Of a stretch of 64,000 bases of DNA, positions 31,561 through 41,869 are shown in pieces; position 1 is the first letter of the stretch; each line of letters starts with the position of its first letter. Source of the stretch: Sthenelais limicola (Eukaryota > Annelida > Polychaeta > Phyllodocida > Sigalionidae); the NCBI GenBank assembly GCA_942159475.1, contig OW804096.1:141721442-141785441 (forward strand), read 5' to 3'. The notes below the pieces were generated by a model. That model was given only the letters and a program-made list of their open reading frames with translations. It made no database searches and had not been told where the DNA came from. Made by a program: the position numbers and the translations under genes.

Positions 31561-31914
31561 GGGGCAGCACTATTTGTATTCTTTTTTAAGATCTTTCTAG
31601 CCGCTAGCACTTTTTTTTTTATTTTTTTATATTTATTTTTTATTATTTTAAACGAACTTTATTCAGGTTGATGATTGGCATATATATATATAGGCGATTT
31701 ATGTGGCTCGGGTACTCCCGATCTTCCACCACACCCTGAAATTTTGAAATTTCGGTTTAACATAAAGAAGTGTGTGAGTCATATATTCTTACAGTTCGGA
31801 TGAAAGTGTCATAATATTTTTATTTCAGAACCGGAGGATTAGTCAACAAAAATACTTACAAATAGAGAAAATATATTTGGCTGAAAAGTACCAAATTTAG
31901 GACTGTCAGAGTAG
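31561..31914. other. T-rich stretch, no gene seen
   Basis: T-runs at 31610-31650 and (TA)n at 31680. Confidence 0.5.
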
Positions 31915-32109
31915 TCATAGATTTGGTTGCAATACACTGCCCCGATCCAGATAGAATTGTTTCCATTGTTCCAATTTTTGTTTTGGCAACCTTGAAACTT
32001 GAACAGAGCCTACATCCATGGACACCGCCATCGAAACACTGGGCCTAATAGGAGGTGGCCATGCTTGAGTGGATATAGGAGCTGCCTGCATGGGCCAGCC
32101 CATTGACAT
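31915..32109 (-). CDS. unrecognised 64-codon ORF, possible exon or repeat remnant
   Basis: The ORF has protein-like composition (MSMGWPMQAAPISTQAWPPP at the start, KLEQWKQFYLDRGSVLQPNL at the end) and lies in a stretch without any recognised repeat. It has no signal peptide or membrane segment, no clear splice boundaries and no family motif I know. It may be chance or the remains of a transposon. Confidence 0.15.
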   Translation of the reverse strand: MSMGWPMQAAPISTQAWPPPIRPSVSMAVSMDVGSVQVSRLPKQKLEQWKQFYLDRGSVLQPNL

Positions 32110-32315
32110 GTGTACAACATCAGAGACAGTACATTAGGCAGGCAGTCCTGTCCAGAAAGCCATATTCCCTCGAGTGTTGCAGTTCACCGCATACAGCAAT
32201 AAGCTTAACCACAAGGCTAAGACTAAGTATTAATGGGAATCACCTGACCCCTAAAAGTTAGGGGGTCATTAGGGCTTTCTACTATATACTGGCTGGAGGA
32301 ATACCTTCGAGGCAA

Positions 32316-32577
32316 TCTAGGCTCAGAGTTAAGAAAGTCCCTCCCAACTGAAGGAAAGCCTCTACACTCGCTCCAAACCACAAAATGACACTAAAATCCC
32401 ATTGGGATGCCTATTCAAGAAACAGGAAAGCCATTAGCGCAATAGGCGTCCAATCACTGACTTACAATTCTTATCTGATCTGAGAGGCTTATTTCTCAAT
32501 AATATTATTGGAAACCGATTAGCGAAGTAGGAGTCCAATTATTGACACACCATTCTTATCTGATCTGAAGGTTTGTA
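32316..32577 (+). repeat. B2 copy followed by a B right-end fragment
   Basis: B2 from AATCTAGGCTCAGAG to CTGATCTGAGAGGCTT (~32316-32490). After ATTTCTCAATAATATT comes the end of a second element (GGAAACCGATTAGCGAAGTA to GAAGGTTTG). Confidence 0.7.
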
Positions 32578-32773
32578 CAAATAACAATTCAATAAAAATT
32601 CCGCATAGGTATATAAATTAATATATATTAAATATAATATATATATAATATATATAATATATTATTATAAATTAATATATAATTTGATTGTACACCTGTT
32701 GTTGTCAATACTCGAGAATATAAATATGCCGATATGGCTGAATGAACATCATATTACTCTAGCTATACATGTA

Positions 32774-32781
32774 TATATAAG
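32774..32781 (+). promoter_or_regulatory. TATA box, candidate tetraspanin promoter
   Basis: TATATAAG lies 32 bases before the A of an initiator-like TCCATTG (A at 32806), the usual TATA-to-start spacing. A good splice donor follows at 32885. The link to the tetraspanin gene about 1.2 kb downstream is inferred. Confidence 0.45.
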
Positions 32782-32805
32782 GCTATGTATGAGCGGCATG
32801 CTTCC

Positions 32806-32884
32806 ATTGAATGAGGAGCAAGATCTAATATAGACCAGATTGCACACCATTGGACTCACCTACTCCCGGCAATACGAGGAAACG
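32806..32884 (+). other. candidate non-coding first exon of the tetraspanin gene
   Basis: The segment runs from the inferred start site to the donor AACG|GTAAGC at 32884/32885. It holds only a tiny upstream ORF (ATG at 32810, stop after five codons). A matching acceptor (TATCTTTTGTAG) ends at 33714, with a TTTAAC branch-point-like site about 40 nt before it. That gives an 830 bp intron containing a family A element. The second exon would start at 33715 and include the B element and the whole CDS. Confidence 0.4.
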
Positions 32885-33396
32885 GTAAGCATCATTATTA
32901 TCATTATTATTATTATTATTTTAGGTTATTATTTAGGTAAACCAGTAACTTGTAATTGAACAAATTGGGTTACGTCAGGTAGAACTGTTGAGGCAGAGAC
33001 TGCTAACCTAATTCTGGAAGATGTAACATTTGAAAGGACCAGAATAAAAATACAATATATATATATATATATTATTTTAGATTACAAATGTGCAACATAA
33101 TATTTCTCAATAATATCTCCCCAAAGAATTAAACCTCCTTCAAGTACAAATATATGTGTCCGTTTGAGTTTTGAGTTGTCTCAATTATTTAGAATTTCTC
33201 AATAATATATTGAAACTAATACAATATTTAACAAATGAAAAACCTTGACTATACCGTTATCTAAGTATACTCGGTTATGATATACAGGTTATTTGTTATA
33301 CACACCGACGTATAGAGTTAAAGTCATAATTGGTTGTCTTTATACAACATATTTTGTTATCCGTGTGTATGTTTATATTATTTTCAACGATCCTAT

Positions 33397-33634
33397 GGAT
33401 CAAGTCTTCAGAAAATGTACAATTCGCCTTCACCAATCCTCTCAAATAACCCAAATTTAAGGCAATAATCAGGTTCAAAATACAGTTCAACCTAACCAGA
33501 CATATTTATTGAATGAATACAATACAGAATATACTCAGATATACCTTGTATTTATCAATCTTCAATCTAATTTAGCAGAATTTGAGAGATGTGTAGAACT
33601 GTACATTGTTTAAAAATTTCTGAAAATCTGACCC
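33397..33634 (+). repeat. MITE family A copy (A3), inside the inferred tetraspanin intron
   Basis: Ends GGATCAAGTCTTCAG and TGAAAATCTGACCC. Confidence 0.9.
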
Positions 33635-33777
33635 ATGTAGCTTTAAATGTAAAGCTAGAGGGGTATATCATTTAACTTTGTAAAAATGAAAAATGTTATT
33701 TATATCTTTTGTAGAATAAAGGAATATTCGGGTATCATTGTACCGAAGACAAAGACGGTTGTCCAGAAACAAAGACA

Positions 33778-33966
33778 ACTTGAGAGAGTCCCTTCAAATG
33801 AAGGGAAAGCCTCTCGCCTCAAACCTCAAAGTGCCATTATAATTCCATTAAGACTGTAAAATGTCATTATATTCCCATTAAAACACCGAGTTCTAGGACA
33901 AGAAACCGATAAGCGAAGTAGCTGACATACCATTCTTATCGGATCTGAGGGCTTGGACCTCGAGTG
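33778..33966 (+). repeat. MITE family B copy directly upstream of the tetraspanin start
   Basis: Left terminus missing (begins CTTGAGAGAGTCCC); right end GCTTGGACCTCGAGTG. If the gene model is right it lies in the 5'UTR. Confidence 0.85.
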
Positions 33967-33986
33967 TACACTATACATCAGGAGCT

Positions 33987-34676
33987 ATGGAAGCTGGAGG
34001 TCAAATAATCAAGTTTATAGTGAACGGAGTGGGCTCTATATTAGCCATAATCATAACATACGGAGCCATCCGATGGGAAACATACCGGGAGGTTTCCCCA
34101 GCCATACTAACAATGACTCTGGTGACAGGCTACATGTCGGAAGCAGTTGCCCTGCTTATGGCAATCCTTGACGTCTGTGAGAACATGGTCATCACCATCC
34201 TCAAAATCGTCTTCTCCTTGATCCTGCTCCTTACCCTGATCGCTTGCGCATGCGCGGGTATAGCTATAACTAAACTTCAGTTCGAGGAGCATGCGCGAGA
34301 GGCTCTCGCGGGCTACGAGATCAACGCAACGGAAGTGAGAGTTTGGGATCATATTCAACAGGATTTTGGTTGCTGTGGTATCGATAACTATACCGAGTGG
34401 CAGGGCCAGGGTGATTTAGACAATTTCAGCCTGCCTGATTCGTGCTGCTACCTGTTCACCCCCGGGTGCGGCAAAGGTATTGTGCCCAGGTTGAATACGT
34501 TGTATGATACGGATCATACCATTTATTTCCAGGGGTGTAAGGATGCGGGATTTTTTGAGTTTTTCTATCCGTGGACGTATGGTATTTTGGGGGTGACGCT
34601 GATCATGAATACACTGAGCTTGATTGGAATGGCCTTATCGTGTGAGGATGGGGAAGCTGTGGATTTCTCATCATAG
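33987..34676 (+). CDS. tetraspanin family membrane protein, single coding exon, 229 aa
   Basis: Tetraspanins are four-pass membrane scaffolds that organise receptors, integrins and proteases into membrane microdomains. The protein shows TM1 at about residues 9-29, TM2 at 39-63, a short inner loop (CEN), TM3 at 67-94, a large extracellular loop at 95-194 and TM4 at 195-217. The loop carries the family signature: CCG at 129-131, PDSCC at 150-154, Cys161 and Cys184, six cysteines in all. It has three N-glycosylation sequons (N113, N134, N146). Length is normal for the family. The start has a good context (G at -3, G at +4). The frame stays open upstream through a MITE but has no other ATG. The CDS has no intron, which is unusual because animal tetraspanins normally have several coding introns, so an old retrocopy is possible. 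A family B element ends 21 bp before the start and a family A element begins 11 bp after the stop. Which tetraspanin subgroup it belongs to cannot be told from sequence alone. Confidence 0.93.
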   Translation: MEAGGQIIKFIVNGVGSILAIIITYGAIRWETYREVSPAILTMTLVTGYMSEAVALLMAILDVCENMVITILKIVFSLILLLTLIACACAGIAITKLQFEEHAREALAGYEINATEVRVWDHIQQDFGCCGIDNYTEWQGQGDLDNFSLPDSCCYLFTPGCGKGIVPRLNTLYDTDHTIYFQGCKDAGFFEFFYPWTYGILGVTLIMNTLSLIGMALSCEDGEAVDFSS

Positions 34677-34686
34677 TGTATTATTT

Positions 34687-34935
34687 GGGTCAGATTTTAA
34701 GAAAATGTACAATTCGCCTTCACCAATCCTCTCAAATAACCCACATTTAAGACAGAAATGAGCTTTGAAATGAGCTTTAAAATGCTGTTTAACATAACAG
34801 AACTGAAACTTTAAATCAATGCTATACCACATATATACTCAGATATACCCAAAATGTATCATTGTTTAGCCCAATTTAGCAGAAATTACTAAATATGTAG
34901 AACTGCCAATTGTACATTTTCTGAAAATCTGACCC
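34687..34935 (+). repeat. MITE family A copy (A1), 3' of the tetraspanin stop
   Basis: It carries a 15-bp internal duplication (GAGCTTTGAAATGAGCTTTA). Flanks ATTT / ATTA. Probably in the 3'UTR; an AATAAA follows at ~35066. Confidence 0.92.
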
Positions 34936-34951
34936 ATTAAACAGTGGACAT

Positions 34952-35010
34952 GGGGCAAGACGTCAGAAAATGTACCATTCGTCTTCGCCAATCCCCTCAA
35001 ATAGCAAAAA
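34952..35010 (+). repeat. family A left-end fragment
   Basis: GGGGCAAGACGTCAGAAAAT to CCCCTCAAATAGC. Confidence 0.75.
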
Positions 35011-35224
35011 TGTGTACATATGTGTTTTTTATTACAAATATGGCCACACATTTACAATACAATTTTAATAAAGACGCGTACCCACGATGTGGATATATTC
35101 CTGCGTTGCCTTCTTTCTGCGTTACAGAAAAATTGATCATAAAGTCTCAGAATTGATATTTTTCAAAGTGTTTTTTCCACAAAATCTCTTCTGTTCTCAT
35201 TTTTGTCAACTGTCTTATACATAT

Positions 35225-35459
35225 GGGTCAGATCGTCAGAACATGTACAATCCGCCTTTTCCAATTGTCTCAAATAACCCATATTTAAGACACAAATAAA
35301 ATTCAAATTACAGTTCAACATAAATGAACAGATTTTTTAAATCATTACAATTCCAAATATACCCAAATATACCTAGAATTTATGATTTTTCAGCTTAATC
35401 TAACCGAATTTAGCAAATGTGATTAGCTGCCAATTGTACATTTTCTGACGATCTGACCC
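35225..35459 (+). repeat. MITE family A copy (A4-like)
   Basis: Matched variant ends GGGTCAGATCGTCAG and CTGACGATCTGACCC; ATAT both sides. Confidence 0.92.
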
Positions 35460-35675
35460 ATATACGTTTAGAGATGTGTGTGTGTGGGGGGGGGGGGGAT
35501 CATTTCTCAATAAACGGAATCCCAAAGGGCCTCCAAATGGATTTCATGGAAATTTGAGTTTGTGTTTTTTGTGCGTTTTGTGAAATATACACCATTAATT
35601 TAGTGCACCAGCAGGCCAGCCCATGGAGGTTATTAAGCCCTTTAGTCTCTACCTCAGGTGGTTATACCCGCATTA

Positions 35676-35911
35676 GGGTCAGATTTTCAGAAAATGTACA
35701 ATTAGCAGCTGTACACATTTAGTAAATTCTGCTAAATTAGGCTGAAATTTGGGCCAATACTAGGTAAATTCTAGTATATTCGGCATTGCATTGATTCTAG
35801 CAATCTGTTTGGTTAGGTTGAACTGTATTTTGAACCTTATGTTTGTCTGGAATTTGGGTTATTTGAGAGAATTGGTGAAGGTGAATTGTACATTTTCTGA
35901 AAATCTCACCC
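35676..35911 (-). repeat. MITE family A copy (A2)
   Basis: Full length, target duplication ATTA. Confidence 0.93.
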
Positions 35912-35937
35912 ATTAGTATATAATAAATAATTTGTTC

Positions 35938-36289
35938 AATAGGGGATTTACATTAGCGACATTTTGAAAATAGATTCACATGGAATTATAGGACTAATGG
36001 TACAGTGTAAAATCTATAGAAAACATGTAACATGTTCAGCATGGAATATTTATCAATGCTTTAACGTCAATATCCATGTATTATACATGTTTCCATGACA
36101 CAAGTCCCCATCTTTCCCATCATACATTTTGTTTTCATAGATCATTTATACAAGTTCTGATATTGGTGAAAACACTCTTGCAATTTTCGCTAAAAATGTT
36201 GCCAAATATTTGTATGTCACGTATCAAAAGAATCCATCCCAGCATGCACTCTAGTAGACATGCGCAGGGAGGCATGCAAATCCCCTATT
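35938..36289 (-). repeat. MITE family C, full copy (352 bp)
   Basis: AATAGGGGATTTACATT to GGCATGCAAATCCCCTATT. It carries TTTCCCATCATACATTTTG and ATCCCAGCATGCACTC. Confidence 0.78.
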
Positions 36290-36305
36290 GAATAATTCAA
36301 TGTAA

Positions 36306-36423
36306 ATGTGATGTGTTTCAGGAAAATGAGTCATAAGTCGCAAAAAATAGATTTTGAGATGTCAAAATGTCAAAATGTCAATTTTGCGACTTATGACTCA
36401 TTTACCTGAAAAACATCACAAAT
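36306..36423. repeat. ~50-bp-arm foldback element with AP-1-like core
   Basis: Left arm TGTTTCAGGAAAATGAGTCA then TAAGTCGCAAAA. The right arm is its complement with a few mismatches; the loop is ~15 bp of ATGTCAAA repeats. Both arms contain ATGAGTCAT. Confidence 0.88.
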
Positions 36424-36644
36424 CTGGATTCAAATTGTGCCCATGTAAAAGCCCGCTCTTCTCACCTACCACTGAGAGATTGGATGGGGTAGAGTGGAGT
36501 GAATGTGTGCTTATTCAGCAGTTTATTATTATTGAGACATTCCCACTAAATATCCTATAGCGCATCACCTTCTGTTTTAGCACATTTTTAAAATTTAAGA
36601 TTAAGATTAAGATTAGTTTAAGATTAGAGACGTTTAGTCAGTCC

Positions 36645-36832
36645 AGTCTAGGCCCACAGATAAGAGCGTCCCTTCAAACAGAGGTAAAGCCTTTCGCCTC
36701 AAACCGCAAAGTGCCATGATAATTCTATTAAGACCGCAAAATGTCATTATAATCCCATTAGAACGCCTAGTACTAGACCAGCATACCGATCAGCGAAGTA
36801 GGCGTCCAATCACTAACATAGATCATTATCCT
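36645..36832 (+). repeat. MITE family B copy, right end lost
   Basis: CAGTCTAGGCCCACAG to CCAATCACTAACATA. Confidence 0.82.
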
Positions 36833-36849
36833 TCATCAAACAGTCTAAC

Positions 36850-36932
36850 CACGCAGTCACTTAGAATCGACGCAATACCGAATATACTTTAAATCTAATA
36901 AATGTGTAGAGCTGCCGATGTACATTTTCTTA
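36850..36932 (+). repeat. family A fragment
   Basis: CGACGCAATACCGAATATAC then TGTGTAGAGCTGCCGATGTA; terminus lost. Confidence 0.7.
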
Positions 36933-37088
36933 TGCCCTGAACTATAACTAGTTTGGCATGATTGCTTGCAAAGTATCAATAAGTTTCAAGAACTGTTAAT
37001 ATATCCTGTATACCACACTCATATATATGTGTATTATTTGTTGTCCTATTGTGCTCTGAACAAAGTACTGACGTACAGATTGCTATAT

Positions 37089-37327
37089 GGGACAGACCTT
37101 CAGAAAATGTACAATTGCCCTTCCCTAATCCTCTCAAATAACCCAAATTTAAGAAAAAAAATCAGGTTCAAAATACAGTTTAACATAAACCAAACGGACT
37201 GCTTGAATCAAGACAATATCAAATATACTGAGATTTAACTATAATCTTCACGATTTTTCAGTCTAATTTAGCAGAATTTACTAAATGAGTTGATCTGCCA
37301 ATTGTACATTTTCTGACGATCTGACCC
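37089..37327 (+). repeat. MITE family A copy (A4)
   Basis: GGGACAGACCTTCAG to CTGACGATCTGACCC. Confidence 0.9.
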
Positions 37328-37402
37328 AGATATATACTCCATGACTACCAAACTGCTTACTTCCAAGCGTTTAATATTGCTGTCTCATAAATCAAAAAAA
37401 TT

Positions 37403-37559
37403 CAGTCTAAGCTCAGAGTTAAGACAGTCTCTCCAAACTGAGTGGAAGCTTATGGCTCCTAACCGCAAAATACCAATATAACCCCATTAGAACCCCTTGA
37501 ATCAGGGGCCGGGGAAGCCATTAGCGCAGTAGGCGTCCAATCACTGACATACCATTCTT
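37403..37559 (+). repeat. family B2 copy, right end lost
   Basis: CAGTCTAAGCTCAGAG to CACTGACATACCATTC. Confidence 0.75.
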
Positions 37560-37701
37560 TAATATTTTGATTAAACTGTTTTTGTTACCTTTTGGTGGAA
37601 CAATCATGTTCAGATGTGTGCAACCCAATTATTTGCATGTTTCAATTCAATTCATATTGAATAAAACCCTATTATAGGTATATAGAGGAAGAGTAGTATA
37701 T

Positions 37702-37936
37702 GGATCAGATCTTCAGAAAATGTACAATAGGCCTTCACCAATCTTCTCAAATAACCCAAATTTGCGTCGAAAATTAGGTTCAAAATACAGTTCAACATAA
37801 CCAGAGAGATTCATTGAATGAATACAATACAGAATATACTCAGATATACCTAGTATTTATCAATCTTCACTCTAATTTAGCAGAATTTGAGAGATGTGTA
37901 GAACTGTAGATTGTGCACTTTCAGAAAATCTGACCC
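37702..37936 (+). repeat. MITE family A copy (A3)
   Basis: Full length, ATAT both sides. Confidence 0.92.
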
Positions 37937-38036
37937 ATATATAACTTACTCACATGAGTAACTGTAAATAGTTTGATGAATAGCAATACAAAAGAACATA
38001 TAAATACTGTTCTAAACTATGCACCACAACATAGGT

Positions 38037-38269
38037 GGGTCAGATCTTTAGAAAATGTACAATTGGCAGCTCTACACATTACGTAAATTCTGCTAATAAG
38101 GCTGAAATTTGGTCAATACTAGCTAAATTCGAGTATAATTGGCATTGCATTGATTCTAGCAATATGTTTGGTTAAGTTGGACTGTATTTTGAACTTTATT
38201 TCTGTCTGAAATGTGGGTTATTTGAGAGGATTGGTGAGGCGAATTGTACATTTTCTGAAAATCTGACCC
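38037..38269 (-). repeat. MITE family A copy (A2)
   Basis: Full length, target duplication AGGT. Confidence 0.94.
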
Positions 38270-38484
38270 AGGTACTTGTTGCAAGAAATTCCTGAGCGAT
38301 GTCTACAGAAGAAATGTGCCTTGTTGTGAGTTGAGGATCTGTAGATGCTCCTACAGTGGACTCCCAAACACGCCAGGAATGTGAAGCATGCATGGCATCC
38401 CACCACGGAAGGAACCTTTTATCCTGAATCACAACATCCGACTAGAGACTGGGAAGTTTACATTGAGCCGAAATCTATATATTA

Positions 38485-38532
38485 TGTGATGTGTTACAGA
38501 AAAATGAGTCATAAGTCGCAAAATTGATATTT
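38485..38532 (+). repeat. solo arm of the 36.3-kb foldback repeat
   Basis: TGTGATGTGTTACAG then ATGAGTCATAAGTCGCAAAA. A weaker relative lies at ~35122-35163. Confidence 0.75.
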
Positions 38533-38553
38533 TTATTCACAGGATCTCCTCTT

Positions 38554-38800
38554 GGGTGAAATCGCCAGAAAATGCACAACTTGCTTTCACCAATCCTCTC
38601 AATTAACCCAAATTTCAGACGAAAATAAAGTTCAAAACATGCACAGTTCAACCTAACCAAACCGATTAGTAAAACCAATGCAATGCCAAATATACTCCAA
38701 TATAAATTCACCTATAGTATTGGCCATTTTTCAGTCTAATTTAGCAGAATGTACTAAATGTGTAGAGCTGCCAATTGTGGATTTTCTAAAAATCTGACCC
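38554..38800 (+). repeat. MITE family A, chimeric copy
   Basis: A4-type left end (GGGTGAAATCGCCAG) with an A2 interior; target duplication TCTT. Confidence 0.92.
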
Positions 38801-39181
38801 TCTTAGGAATGTTCCCATTTTGGGGATATCTAGCGTGTTTAGTAGTATCAATACATGTACCAAATTTCAAGACAGTGTATTAAATATATCCTTGCGTATA
38901 TATCAGGTTGATCATACAAAAGATTTCATCTTATTAGAAGTTCTCCAAATCTATGTATTTTTACATAGAAAAATAATTCTTGCAAGAAAAAGAAACTTTT
39001 GCATTCGAGCAGAAAAAGCTCATTTTCATCGCCGAATATTTGTCTCAATAAACCTATAGTCCTGAACGGTGTCATGTCTTGAAAAAAAAAGTAGTTACCC
39101 ACTGATTTGACCCTCCAATTGAATCAATTACAAACCTCCATCGTGCCATTGTGTAAAACAAGATGATAGTCTCAAATGAGC
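38801..39181. other. AT-rich stretch, no gene seen
   Basis: No repeat recognised. Confidence 0.5.
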
Positions 39182-39419
39182 TTAAAGGCTGACGCACACA
39201 TGGCCGCTTAGACCCCCGATTTAGGTCTCCTGATGAATCTTAGGATTTCATTTCAAATCCTGGTTTATGTTTTTGAAATAACATAAACCATGGTTTGAAA
39301 TGAAATCTTAGGATTCATGAGGAGATCCAAATGGTGGGGCTATAGGGAGCCAAATCGTGGGACTATAGGGAGCCAAATCGTGGGGCTATAGGGAGCCAAA
39401 TCAACCATGTGTGCCTTAA
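39182..39419. repeat. foldback element with an internal 23-bp triplet
   Basis: Outer ends pair GCACACATGG with CCATGTGTGC. Core arms 39222-39329 pair ATTTCATTTCAAA with its complement and extend ~50 bp each side of a short loop. The right side holds three exact-length 23-bp units (GTGGGGCTATAGGGAGCCAA) at 39334, 39357 and 39380. Confidence 0.8.
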
Positions 39420-39427
39420 GTGCTAAT

Positions 39428-39655
39428 GAGCCAGATTTTCAGAAAATGTACAATTGGCAGCTGTACACATTTAGTAAATTCTGCTGAATTAGACTGAAAT
39501 TTGGGCAATACTAGGTAAATTCGAGTATATTCGGCATTGCATTGATTCTAGCAATCTGTTTGGTTAGGTTGAACTGTATTTTGGACTTTATTTTCATCTG
39601 AAATTTGGGTTTTTTGAGAAGATTGGTGAAGGTGAATTTTCTGAAAATCTGACCC
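39428..39655 (-). repeat. MITE family A copy (A2)
   Basis: Right end lost 7 bp (TGAATTTTCTGAAAATC). Flanks TAAT / TAAG. Confidence 0.9.
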
Positions 39656-40044
39656 TAAGGCAAAAGCCTTGATATTCTTCCCCTTGATGTGAGGTTTTGT
39701 CGTGGTAGTGGACATCAGCCTTAACTTATGGTGTAACTTATCGTGCCAGTGAATCCATTGTATAGCAGAGCAAACTTTACAAAGTTTGATTTGAATTCGC
39801 TGCTCCAAAATGACTCATTTTGAATTTACATTATTTTAGTCTAGAATTTCAATATCGCTTCCATCCCGGATTCTGCTCCGACCACAATTCCCAAGACCGG
39901 ATGTAGTTGGAAGTGTATATAGTCTTAGGTTTCTACCACAAGGCCTATACCTGAGTGGGGTACATCATTACAACTTATTATTCTCTTAAATCTGAATTTT
40001 AAACACAAGTTTGTGTCCCTTAAGGGTGATTTAGAGCAAAATCA
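39656..40044. other. no gene; ACCACAATTCCCAAGACC near 39885
   Basis: Unique sequence. The C-rich word plus CCGGATGT resembles a promoter, but nothing else supports it. Confidence 0.4.
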
Positions 40045-40045
40045 G

Positions 40046-40400
40046 AGCTCTCTCTCCCTCTCCCTCTCCCCCCACTCTCTCTCTCCCTAATAAAATATTT
40101 AGAAATCAAATCAAATCTCTCACCCCACTCTCTCTCTTCCTCCCCCCGCACACTCTCTCTATCCCTCTCCTCTCCCTCCCCCCCCCCCACACTCTCTCTC
40201 TCCCTCCTCCCTCCCCCCACTCTCTCTCTCCCTCTCCTGCCTCTCCCTCCCCCACTCTCCCTCCCTCCCCTACTCCCTCCCCTACTCCCTCCCCACTCTC
40301 TCTCCCCCTCCACACACTCTCTCCCCCTCTCTCCCTCCCCCTCCCCCCACACACTCTCTCTCTCCCTCCCCACACACACACTCTCTCTCTCACACTTTTT
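40046..40400 (+). repeat. CT-rich tract with CCCCAC motifs
   Basis: (CTCTCTCCCTCCCC)n with ACACAC blocks. Gly/Arg/Glu ORFs opposite are artefacts. Confidence 0.9.
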
Positions 40401-40590
40401 TGTACAAATAAATATTAATAATGCTCCAATGTAGAATAGACAGAATGGCCCGGGGGGACTGCGGTTGTAATTTAGAGTTTTGGTGATGGGTAACACTTGC
40501 GTAATTAGAGATGCTGACTAGTGACATTACCATTGCCCAGAGCCACTAATAAATCTACTGCCGGGTCGCAGCGTCAGGCAATGTAGGCTC

Positions 40591-40794
40591 CACTCTAGGT
40601 CCAAACCCTCAGATCAGACAAGAAAGGTATGTCTGCCTACTTAGCTAATTGGTTTCCTTGCTTCAAACTCGGTGTTTTAATGGGAATATAATGACATTTT
40701 GCGGTCTTAATGGAACTGTAAAGGCACTTTGCGGTTTGAGGCGAGAGGATTTACCTTCATTTGAAGGGAGTCTCTCAACTGTGGGCCTAGACTG
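40591..40794 (-). repeat. MITE family B copy
   Basis: CACTCTAGGTCCAAACC to TGTGGGCCTAGACTG. GGCTC is present on both sides, one base out of register with the usual 4 bp. Confidence 0.87.
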
Positions 40795-40826
40795 GGCTCA
40801 GCACAACTATGTATACTATTCATTTA

Positions 40827-41029
40827 CAGTCTAGGTCCAAAGATGGGAGAGTCCTTCAAACGAAGGGAAAGCCTCTCGCCTCAAACCGCAAAGTGCCATT
40901 ATACTTCCATTGAGACCGCAAAATGTCATTATATTCCCTTTAAAACGCAGAGTCTTAGGCGAGGAGACCGATTAGCGAAGCAGGCTGACATATCATTATT
41001 ATCTGATCTGAGGGTTTGGACCTGGACTG
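40827..41029 (+). repeat. MITE family B copy
   Basis: CAGTCTAGGTCCAAAG to TTTGGACCTGGACTG; lies 32 bp from an inverted copy. Confidence 0.87.
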
Positions 41030-41062
41030 GTTACTCCAAACCGCAAAACGTTGAATTATTGT

Positions 41063-41135
41063 ATCTATTTTGAATGAATCTTTTCTGTGACTGTCAACTT
41101 CAGAAATAAAGGATTTGCAAAAACTAAAAAAAAAC
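41063..41135 (+). mobile_element. 5'-truncated poly(A) retro-insertion (73 bp)
   Basis: Contains AGAAATAAAGG and ends in an A-rich tail. Flanked by CGTTGAATTATTGT at 41049-41062 and 41136-41149, a perfect 14-bp target duplication. A related 3' end (TTTCAGAAATAAAGTCAG) is at ~42833. Confidence 0.8.
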
Positions 41136-41149
41136 CGTTGAATTATTGT

Positions 41150-41477
41150 GCTAAATACAAGTTTTGTTAAAAAATGCCGTTATCAAAGATAACCGTTGTA
41201 TTCCCATCTAGGAATGAGGATGGATACTCAAGGGCCAGGAAAGCCATTAGCGCAGTAGGCGTCACTAGGCAGTGACCCTAGACTGCCCAAAATAGATGAA
41301 CCGGAAGCACTATAGCCCTCCCAAACATTTATCCAAAGTCTTTCCCATCAAAACTTCATAACCAAAGCTAGGAACTTTGCTAGAGATCGGTAAGATAGAA
41401 AACTAAGTGCATACATTTAAGGTCCAGTTTGAGTTATACTAATTCCGATAAAATCAGAAGTAGATGTACATGTATGT
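41150..41477. other. no gene; B2 scrap at 41217-41284
   Basis: AGCCATTAGCGCAGTAGGCG and GACCCTAGACTG. Confidence 0.5.
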
Positions 41478-41712
41478 GGGTCAGATTTTCAGAAAATGTA
41501 CAATGAGCAGCTATATGCATTTAGGAAATTTGGCTACATTTGGGTGAAAAATGAAGAATACCGGGTATACCTGAGTATATTTGGGATCGCATTGATTTAA
41601 AGTATCAGTTCTGTTATGTTAAACTGCATTTTGAAGCTTAATTTTGTCTTAAATGTGGATTATTTGAGAGGATCGGTGAAGGCGAATTGTACATTTTCTG
41701 AAAATCTGACCC
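41478..41712 (-). repeat. MITE family A copy (A1)
   Basis: Full length, target duplication ATGT. Confidence 0.94.
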
Positions 41713-41869
41713 ATGTATGTATTAAATCAAAATCAAGCGGTACATGTAGTGGATAACAACAAAATCATTATCCTTTTTAAGTCAATATTATAATCTAGAG
41801 AATCAAGTGAATAAAAATCCAATTCAAAATATATAAATCTAAAGAAGTTAATTTGTTTGCCCTCCTCTC

